Both the position numbers and the translations under genes were made by a program. The notes under the pieces were generated by a model that was not told the DNA's origin, ran no database searches, and saw only the letters and a list, made by a program, of their open reading frames with translations. 12,035 nt of DNA from Acidimicrobiales bacterium (GTDB lineage Bacteria > Actinomycetota > Acidimicrobiia > Acidimicrobiales > Palsa-688): positions 1 through 12,035 of the forward strand of contig JAFAWZ010000206.1 in NCBI GenBank assembly GCA_019241495.1, read 5' to 3'. How positions within the stretch are numbered: position 1 is the stretch's first letter; each line of letters begins with the position of its first letter. Shown piece after piece: positions 6,670 through 12,035 of this stretch.

Positions 6670-7686
6670 CTAAGGAGCCTTGCCTATCAGCCGACAGGCC
6701 AGGTCTATGCCCGCATCATCCACGTCGGCGTGAGTGACAAGACGAACCCGGCCCGGCGCGACGGTCTGGGCCAGCACGCCTCCCTCGGCCAGATGGTGCA
6801 GCAGGCGGTCCGGCTCCGGTGGCTCGAAGACCACGATGTTCGTCTGCACCATCTCGGGCTCGAACCCCATGTCCGGCCAGCGGTCAGCAATGGCCCCGGC
6901 CAACCGAGCCGCCTTGGCGTGATCCTCGGCCAGGCGGTCGAGGGGGGCCGCGAGCGCGACCAGGCCGGCCGCAGCTACCACGCCGGCCTGGCGCATGGCG
7001 CCGCCCAGCCTCCGCCGTTGACGCCTTGCCTCCTCGAGGACCTCGGCGGGCCCGCCGAGGAGCGACCCGACCGGCGCGCCCAGCCCCTTCGACAGGCAGC
7101 ACATGACTGTGGTGGCACAGGCCGCCCGCACCCGGGGCGGGATGCCGCTGGCCACCGCGGCGTTCCACAGCCGGGCGCCGTCCAGGTGCAGGGCGCACCC
7201 CCGGCTGGCGGCGAGGCCGCCCAAAGCGGTGAGGGCGTCGAGGGGCCAGATCCGGCCCCCGGACGCCATGTGGGTGTCCTCGATCGCGACCAGGCTCACA
7301 TTGGCATGGGACGGCGACGCGGAATCGAGGGTGCCCTCCACGCTCGCCAGGTCGAGCTGGCCCGTCTCGTCGGTAGTGGTGAGGAAGGTGATCCCGGCGT
7401 TGATCGGACCGGCACCGTCCTCATAGATCACGATGTGCTGGCGGGCTCCCGCCACCACGGTGTCGCCGGGCCGGGTCAGGGTACGCAGGGCAATCTGATT
7501 ACCCATGGTTCCCGACGGCACGTACAGCGCGTCCTCGGTCCCCACCAGGTCGGCGAAGACCTCCTGCAGACGATTGACCGTCGGGTCCTCCCCATAATGG
7601 TCGTCGCCCACTTCGGCTCCAGCCATGGCTCGGCGCATCTCCGCGGTCGGCCGGGTCACGGTGTCAGAGCGAAGATCGACCGGCAC
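6670..7686 (-). CDS. ltaE: Low-specificity L-threonine aldolase (PLP-dependent)
   Basis: This 338-residue fold-type I PLP enzyme splits L-threonine or L-allo-threonine into glycine and acetaldehyde in the cytoplasm. The N-terminal DLRSDTVTRPTAEMRRAM is the hallmark of the family. It is followed by VGDDHYGEDPTVNRLQ and by LYVPSGTMGNQIAL, which contributes to the phosphate pocket. His84 (ARQHIVIYE) should stack on the cofactor, Asp169 (HLDGARLWNA) should contact the pyridine nitrogen, and Lys200 (CLSKGLGAPVGS) forms the Schiff base. The GTG at 7686 was chosen because the family N-terminus begins right there; the frame is open for another 190 codons upstream, but that part lies antisense to the phosphatase gene. 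The upstream Shine-Dalgarno is poor. The gene is divergent from the phosphatase across 75 bp. A related beta-hydroxy amino acid aldolase specificity (for example phenylserine) cannot be excluded. Confidence 0.93.
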   Translation of the reverse strand: MPVDLRSDTVTRPTAEMRRAMAGAEVGDDHYGEDPTVNRLQEVFADLVGTEDALYVPSGTMGNQIALRTLTRPGDTVVAGARQHIVIYEDGAGPINAGITFLTTTDETGQLDLASVEGTLDSASPSHANVSLVAIEDTHMASGGRIWPLDALTALGGLAASRGCALHLDGARLWNAAVASGIPPRVRAACATTVMCCLSKGLGAPVGSLLGGPAEVLEEARRQRRRLGGAMRQAGVVAAAGLVALAAPLDRLAEDHAKAARLAGAIADRWPDMGFEPEMVQTNIVVFEPPEPDRLLHHLAEGGVLAQTVAPGRVRLVTHADVDDAGIDLACRLIGKAP

Positions 7687-7761
7687 CTGCCCACCGTACG
7701 ATAAAACGGTTGTCGTGATAACCTGCTTCGACCGCACCAGCGGCCCCCGGTCGACCTGCTG
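7687..7761. promoter_or_regulatory. Divergent promoter region, ltaE / phosphatase
   Basis: These 75 bp are the only space between two divergent GTG starts, so promoters for both genes should lie here. The section 7698-7722 is AT-richer than its surroundings and holds two GATAA direct repeats, at 7700-7704 and 7717-7721, 17 bp apart. On the minus strand TTTTATCGT, just before ltaE, could serve as a -10-like element with a very short leader. No boxes match consensus well, so exact promoters are not assigned. Confidence 0.45.
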
Positions 7762-8673
7762 GTGAGCGGCGAGCGGCCCGCCCTCGCAACGGCCGACGCG
7801 TTCGGGTGGGCCTCGGGTCCGGCTCCGGATCCCGTGATCGCCCAGCTGGCGGATGCCGCGCTGGAGGCGGCTCGCGCCGGGGCGTCGGTGGTTGCGAGCG
7901 GGGCCGCGCTCGGTCCGGGCCAGGTGAGCGGGGTCGGGACAAAAATATCGTCCACCGACATGGTCTCGGACGTGGACCGGGAGGCTGAGGCGGCGGTGAG
8001 CGCCGTCCTGGCCAGCCGCCGCCCGGGCGACGGCCTGCTCGGAGAGGAGGGCACGTCTCGGCCGGGTTCGACCGGGGTGCGTTGGGTAGTCGACCCGTTG
8101 GACGGCACGACCAACTTCTTGTTCTCCATCCCGCAGTTCTGCGTGTCGGTCGCGGCCGAGGTGACCGGCCACACTGCGGTGGGCGTGGTGATAGATCCCT
8201 CCCGGGGCGAGGTGTGGGCGGCCGCTGCCGGCCATGGGGCCCATCTCAACGGCCACCGCTGCCAGGTCCCAACCGGTCGCTCCACCCTGCCGACCGCCTT
8301 GGTGGCCACCGGCTTCGGGTACCGGGCCGAGCGACGGCGGTGGCAGGCCGATGTGGCCGCCAAGATCATCCCCCGGGTGAGAGACATCCGCCGGCTCGGG
8401 TCGGCTGCGCTCGACCTGTGCTGGATGGCGGCCGGGCGCTACGACGCCTACTTCGAATGGGGCCTGAACCCGTGGGACCTCGCCGCAGGGGCGTTGATCG
8501 CTTCCGAAGCAGGCGCCACGGTAGAAGTGGTGGGTGACCGGGTTGTCGTGGCCGCGTCCCCGGAACTGTTCGCCCCGTTACGGGACCTGCTCTTTTGGGC
8601 TGGCGCTTTCGAGGCGCCGAAGGGGCCGGAGCCGGCCTTGTGGGAGGACGGCGGCTCGGGTTCGAGCGACTAG
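7762..8673 (+). CDS. Inositol monophosphatase-family phosphatase (SuhB/HisN-like)
   Basis: The protein has 303 residues with every key motif of the lithium-sensitive Mg-dependent phosphatase family. These are SSTDMVSDVDREAE in the N-terminal part, GEEG with Glu95-Glu96, the metal-binding WVVDPLDGTTNF with Asp111, Asp114 and Thr116, and NPWDLAAGALIASEAGA with Asp239 near the C-terminus. The length slightly exceeds the usual 260-280 because of an Ala-rich N-terminal extension and a Gly/Ser/Pro-rich tail. The family includes myo-inositol-1-phosphatase, histidinol-phosphatase (HisN), fructose-1,6-bisphosphatase and PAP phosphatase (CysQ); motifs alone do not separate them. In actinobacteria the likely roles are inositol supply or histidine synthesis, but no pathway neighbour decides it. 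The start is GTG 7762 without a clear Shine-Dalgarno. The stop overlaps the convergent pfk stop (CTAG). Confidence 0.9.
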   Translation: MSGERPALATADAFGWASGPAPDPVIAQLADAALEAARAGASVVASGAALGPGQVSGVGTKISSTDMVSDVDREAEAAVSAVLASRRPGDGLLGEEGTSRPGSTGVRWVVDPLDGTTNFLFSIPQFCVSVAAEVTGHTAVGVVIDPSRGEVWAAAAGHGAHLNGHRCQVPTGRSTLPTALVATGFGYRAERRRWQADVAAKIIPRVRDIRRLGSAALDLCWMAAGRYDAYFEWGLNPWDLAAGALIASEAGATVEVVGDRVVVAASPELFAPLRDLLFWAGAFEAPKGPEPALWEDGGSGSSD

Positions 8674-9701
8674 CCCCAGAACACTTCGGCCACGTCGTGG
8701 AGAAGGGCCGGGTCCACCGTCTTCAATTCCTTCACCGCCTCGTCGAGGGGAACCCGGACGATGCGGTCGGCCTGCAGGGCCACCATCTGCCCGAAGGCCT
8801 CGTCGTGCACCGCGTCGATGGCGGCGACGCCGAAGCGGGTCGCCAGCACCCGGTCGAATGCCGTCGGGGTACCGCCTCGCTGGACGTGCCCGAGGATGGT
8901 GACCCTGGTCTCGAAGCCGGTGCGTTGTTCGATCTCCTCGGCCAGGACGTTGGCGATCCCCCCCAGCCGGGGGTGCCCGAACTGGTCCACTTCCGGGGAT
9001 GCCAGTGTCATCGTCCCCTCGACCGGCACCGCACCTTCAGCGACGACGACGATGGAAGCGAAACGACCCTTGGCGTGACGATTCTTCAGGTTCCGGCACA
9101 CGAGATCGATGTCGAACGGTTCCTCGGGCACCAGGATCTCGGCCGCGCCTCCGGCGATCCCGGCGTAGGTCGCGATCCATCCCGCATGCCGGCCCATGAC
9201 CTCGCACACGATGACACGGTCATGGGACTCCGCTGTCGTGTGGAGGCGGTCGATGGCCTCCATGGCAACCTGCACGGCGGTGTGGAAGCCGAAGGTGACC
9301 TCGGTGACCGACAAGTCGTTGTCGATGGTCTTCGGGACTCCGACCACGGCTACGCCCTCTGCCGCCATTCGCGATGCGACACCCAGGGTGTCCTCGCCGC
9401 CAATGGCCACGAGAGCATCGATCCGCTCCGAGCGCAGCGTGTCGAGTGCCTTGGCCACGCCGCCGTCCACCTTGTAGGGGTTGGTCCGCGAGGTACCCAA
9501 GATCGTCCCGCCCCGGGGCAGGATGCCCCGGCAACGCTCGACATCCAGGGCCAACGTCCGGTTCTCGATGACACCTCGCCACCCGTCGAGGAAGCCCACG
9601 AACTGGTCACCATGAGCCACCTCCCCTTTGCGGACCACCGCCCGGATGACAGCGTTGAGGCCGGGGCAGTCGCCCCCTCCGGTCAGCACACCAACTCGCA
9701 T
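8670..9701 (-). CDS. 6-phosphofructokinase, predicted pyrophosphate-dependent
   Basis: This 343-residue enzyme phosphorylates fructose 6-phosphate at C1. It has the PfkA-family signatures: VGVLTGGGDCPGLNAVIR at the N-terminus, GGEDTLG (101-107), PKTIDNDL (123-130, catalytic Asp127), MGRHAGW (169-175) and GHVQRGGTPTAFDR near the C-terminus. Residue 104 is Asp and residue 124 is Lys. ATP-dependent enzymes such as E. coli PfkA have Gly at both positions, and actinobacterial ATP enzymes usually keep Gly104 with Lys124. Asp104 plus Lys124 is the pattern of PPi-dependent enzymes such as that of Amycolatopsis methanolica, which would make the step reversible. The ATG at 9701 has GAGGAGG about 4-5 nt upstream and starts right at the family N-terminus. 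The C-terminus ends stop-on-stop against the convergent phosphatase gene. Confidence 0.93.
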   Translation of the reverse strand: MRVGVLTGGGDCPGLNAVIRAVVRKGEVAHGDQFVGFLDGWRGVIENRTLALDVERCRGILPRGGTILGTSRTNPYKVDGGVAKALDTLRSERIDALVAIGGEDTLGVASRMAAEGVAVVGVPKTIDNDLSVTEVTFGFHTAVQVAMEAIDRLHTTAESHDRVIVCEVMGRHAGWIATYAGIAGGAAEILVPEEPFDIDLVCRNLKNRHAKGRFASIVVVAEGAVPVEGTMTLASPEVDQFGHPRLGGIANVLAEEIEQRTGFETRVTILGHVQRGGTPTAFDRVLATRFGVAAIDAVHDEAFGQMVALQADRIVRVPLDEAVKELKTVDPALLHDVAEVFWG

Positions 9702-9798
9702 ACGACCTCCTCGTTGTCGGTCACCTCGTGGGGGGCGAGCTTCGAACGACGCTACCCGCCCCGTGAATGGTCGCCGGTCACCCGCTCCGTCCGGTTCT

Positions 9799-9834
9799 CC
9801 CAACCCATCTCCCCATCCCCATCTCCTCATCCCC
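9799..9834 (-). promoter_or_regulatory. G-quadruplex-capable tract upstream of the phosphofructokinase gene
   Basis: On the minus strand the tract reads GGGG, a 10-nt spacer, then GGGGATGGGGAGAT followed by GGGTTGGG. Four of the runs (9799-9801, 9804-9806, 9811-9814, 9817-9820) have loops of 2, 4 and 2 nt, a canonical quadruplex pattern. The tract lies about 100 bp upstream of the pfk ATG on its sense strand, within the 221-bp gap (9702-9922) to the divergent DHFR-like gene. Whether it is transcribed as leader RNA is unknown. The rest of this gap shows no other recognisable element. Confidence 0.6.
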
Positions 9835-9922
9835 ACTGGCCTGACGAGGCCTCCAGCGGCGGGCCGGCAGTTTGGCGCGTCGGGCGCGCTCAGAATTGGC
9901 GCGCCGGTCCGTCTGTCTTGGC

Positions 9923-10549
9923 ATGAAGCTCACCGTTCAGACGTTTCTGACCCTCGACGGCGTGATGCAGGCCCCCGGGGGACCTGAAGAAGATGCCAGC
10001 GACGCGTTCACCCATGGCGGCTGGCAGGCCCCATTCCCGGACCCGGCCGTCGGCGAGTTCGTCACCGAGCTCAACAACCATGCCAGCGCCTTTCTGCTCG
10101 GCCGCAGAACCTTCGACATCTTCCGCAGCTACTGGCCTGATCAGACCGACCCCGCCAACCCGATCGCCACGGCGATCAACTCGCTACCGAAGTACGTCGT
10201 GTCCACTTCGCTCAGCAAGGGCGATGCCAGTTGGCGCGGCGAGCACCCTGACACCGTTCGCCTCGTGACCGGCGACATCGTCGCGGCCGTGTAGGCACTG
10301 AAGGACGAGCCCGGCGACGAGCTGCAGATCTGGGGAAGCGGCCAGCTGCTCCAGACCCTGTTGGCCCACGAGCTGGTCGACCGGCTCCGCCTGATGACCT
10401 TCCCGGTGCTGCTCGGCTCGGGGCGCCGCTTGTTCAACGACGGCGTCCGCCCGGCTACCATGCGGCCCGTCGAGCTCACCGTGACCGATCTCGGCATCGT
10501 CATCGGCACCTACGAGCCAGCCGGCCCGGTCCAACACGGCCACATGTAA
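9923..10549 (+). pseudogene. RibD_C / dihydrofolate-reductase-like protein, split by an in-frame TAG
   Basis: The first part, MKLTVQTFLTLDGVMQAPGGPEE..., through FLLGRRTFDIFRSYWP and LPKYVVSTSLS, is typical of small actinobacterial proteins with the RibD C-terminal (DHFR-like) fold. Codon 124 is TAG (10292-10294). The same frame then continues without a shift through LQIWGSGQLLQTLLAHELVDRLRL, FPVLLGSGRRLFNDG and VIGTYEPAG to the TAA at 10547-10549, which completes the domain. One base change from AAG, CAG, GAG or TCG would explain the stop, and nothing else is damaged. Family members are putative NADPH-dependent reductases of unknown substrate. The truncated 123-residue product would lack the second half of the fold. 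There is no clear Shine-Dalgarno at ATG 9923. Stop-codon read-through or a sequencing error are the alternatives. Confidence 0.8.
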
Positions 10550-10589
10550 CGGACCGGGGATACACGGCCACATGTTACGGACCGGGGAT
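10534..10589. repeat. 28-bp tandem direct repeat at the 3' end of the DHFR-like gene
   Basis: Copies at 10534-10561 and 10562-10589 are adjacent and differ at one base (ACATGTAAC versus ACATGTTAC). Each contains CGGCCACATGT and ACGGACCGGGGAT. The first copy includes the last codons and TAA stop of the DHFR-like gene; the second is non-coding. It looks like a local duplication. The 217 bp that follow (10590-10806) hold no supported gene and may include the right end of the IS element. Confidence 0.85.
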
Positions 10590-10806
10590 CGGGCGGTCGC
10601 GGCGCACGGTCGCAACCGGCTCGTCGGTGCGAGATCACTGTCAGCAAGCCAGATCAGCCGGCCCCGCCGACTCCTCGGCGACCAACACGATCCCCGACGG
10701 CACCGTGATCAGTGGTGGCGTTGCCTGAGCAGCTGCATCGACATGGATCCGCGGCGGCCGAGGCAGCGCGTCGGGATAGAAGGTGCCAGGGTTCCTCTGT
10801 GTTCTG

Positions 10807-11968
10807 TCAAGCGGCTGTGCGGGGGGTCGTAGAGTCGATCGTGGTGGGTCCGGGAAGTGACTTGTCCGAAGTGCCGGTGGTCGGGGTTGAGCCAGCCGCG
10901 CTGGATCCGAGAGTCGCCCCCGTGTGTCCTCCCGGGCTCACCTTCTGAGAGCGTTCGTCGCTGATCATGACTCTCCAGGCTCGGTCGGCGAGGCGTCGTT
11001 TCAGGCAGCGCATGGCCTCGTTGTGGGTCCTTGCCTTCAGCGACCTTCTTGTCGTAGTAGGCCCGGCCGATGCTGGCCTTCATCCGCACCTGGGTGAGCG
11101 CAGCTATGTGCAAGGCGAGGTTGAGCTGGCGGTCCCCGCCTCTAGGGAGCCGGTGCCGTCCGTGGCCGGCGCTGGCGACTTCGACCGGTGCGACACCGGC
11201 GTAGTTCGCGAACGCTGCCGGGCTCGCAAAACGGGCAGCGCCGCGGGTGCGGCCCAGCAGTCGGGCGGCGATGACCGGTCCGACACCGTCGATGTCGGTC
11301 AGGTGGCTTCCAGAGGCGTTCACGATCGCTGCGATCTGAGCGGTGATCTCTCTGAGGCGCCGGTCGGTGTCGGCGATCTCGCGGACCAGGTCCTTGGCCA
11401 TAGCTTTGCGGACGGTCTCGACCTGGCCGGCTGGACGGAGCTTGCCCAGCAGAGCTGAGGCAGCCTTCGCGGTCAGCCCCGTGGGTGCTCCGCCGGGGAT
11501 CAGATCCCGCAGTAATGCGTGCAACTGGTTGGCGAGCCGGGTGCGGTGGGTGATCAGGTTGTCGCGTCGTTCGTCGAGGAGGGCCATCACCGTGGTCGTG
11601 TCCTCGGGCGGCACCGGGTTGGCGTCACCTTGTCCGGCGGCGACGCTGGCGGCTGCGGCAGCGTCGATCACATCGTTCTTGCGCCGTCCGCCACGGGAGA
11701 GCTCCCGGACCCGCGCGGTCGCCGTCGAAGGCACATCTTCCACGATCTCACCGCGAGCGATCAGCCACTGGGCCAGATGGCGACCCAGACCCCGGGCGTT
11801 CTCGATCGCCCAGCGCCGATCCTCGAACTGGGCTGCCCAACCCAACAAGCGGCGATAGCCGCCGAGGGAGGCGTCGACCTCCACACTGGACAACACCGTG
11901 TTCGTTCCGGGATCGAGCGCTGAGGCCGTATGAGTCCGCTTGTGCGGATCGACTCCGATGATGACCAT
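10807..11968 (-). pseudogene. IS110-family transposase (DEDD recombinase), frameshifted near the C-terminus
   Basis: The N-terminal RuvC-like domain is intact: IIGVDPHKRTHTAS (Asp7), RRWAIENARG (Glu56) and KNDVIDAAAAAS (Asp99, Asp102) give the DEDD set. The C-terminal Transposase_20 part has IDGVGPVIAARLLG, FASPAAFANYAGVAP and a SAG containing the likely catalytic Ser266. After Lys313 (codon 11032-11030) the frame is lost: one extra G, at 11029 or 11030, moves the conserved THNEAMRCLKRRLADRAWRVM into the next frame, which ends at TGA 10807. Removing that base gives about 386 residues, a normal length. Without repair the first frame runs on into unrelated sequence to 10709. The ATG at 11968 has AAGGAAGG upstream. 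The usual Asn of the RGN motif is Asp279 here (RGGDRQLN). The gene is probably inactive, or the extra base is a sequencing error. Confidence 0.85.
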
Positions 11969-12035
11969 GGACCTTCCTTCCGAACCGAGATGAGCGACGA
12001 GGGAGGCCCCGGTCGACACGCCGACTTACAGCACG
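10807..12035 (-). mobile_element. IS110-family insertion sequence, decayed and cut by the window edge
   Basis: The element is recognised by its transposase. Its right boundary is not visible: IS110 elements usually lack clear terminal inverted repeats, and none was found between 10590 and 10806. The left part begins upstream of the transposase start and leaves the window after 67 bp (11969-12035). In IS110-group elements this left non-coding end carries the bridge RNA that pairs with donor and target DNA, so that RNA, if present, is mostly outside the window. The 10807 limit given here is only the end of the transposase frame. Confidence 0.7.

Noticed and set aside
6547..7704. Plus-strand open frame of 385 codons across ltaE
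   Set aside because: It is the complement-strand shadow of ltaE, with His/Gly/Arg-rich sequence and no recognisable motif.
7687..8256. N-terminal extension of threonine aldolase by about 190 residues
   Set aside because: It is antisense to the phosphatase gene, and the family N-terminus begins at the chosen GTG.
10590..10806. Possible small gene between the DHFR-like pseudogene and the IS110 transposase
   Set aside because: Short open stretches exist on both strands, but none has a credible start, ribosome-binding site or family pattern.

Overview
The window is high-GC DNA with actinobacterial gene content: a DUF3040 membrane protein beside DNA polymerase IV, a MoxR/DUF58/transglutaminase cassette, a mixed-clade phosphofructokinase and an IS110-type transposase. 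An Actinomycetota genome is the best reading. An Acidimicrobiia-like lineage is possible but cannot be settled from this sequence. Most of it is ordinary chromosome; the right end, from about 9.9 kb, is an eroding accessory patch.

Left block (1-4010, plus strand): the 3' end of a MoxR-type AAA+ ATPase overlaps a DUF58 protein by four bases (ATGA). The DUF58 gene in turn overlaps a large membrane transglutaminase-like protein. This is the widespread MoxR-DUF58-TgpA arrangement, probably one translationally coupled operon. The transglutaminase gene carries a 134-bp imperfect palindrome in a part of its C-terminal domain that looks like an in-frame insertion. Its 3' end overlaps the next, convergent gene by 64 bp.

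Middle block (3947-6521, minus strand): a PIG-L/LmbE-type deacetylase, DNA polymerase IV (dinB) and a DUF3040 membrane protein follow one another in the direction of transcription. Five tandem 13-bp repeats lie immediately upstream of the dinB start. A long hairpin (6554-6644) separates this group from the low-specificity threonine aldolase gene upstream of it (6670-7686, minus).

Right-centre block (7687-9922): a 75-bp divergent promoter region separates threonine aldolase from an inositol-monophosphatase-family phosphatase (plus). The phosphatase ends in a 4-bp stop-on-stop overlap (CTAG) with a convergent 6-phosphofructokinase gene. That enzyme has Asp104 and Lys124, the residues expected of a pyrophosphate-dependent enzyme. 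A G-quadruplex-capable tract lies about 100 bp upstream of its start on the sense strand.

Right end (9923-12035): a RibD_C/DHFR-like gene is split by one in-frame TAG. A 28-bp tandem duplication covers its true stop codon. It is followed by a decayed IS110-family element whose transposase has a one-base frameshift near its C-terminus. The 5' end of the element, where IS110-group elements keep their bridge RNA, runs off the window. No tRNA, rRNA or CRISPR was seen, and I found no clearly new multi-gene system. The most unusual signals are the palindrome inside the transglutaminase gene and the 13-bp array at dinB.
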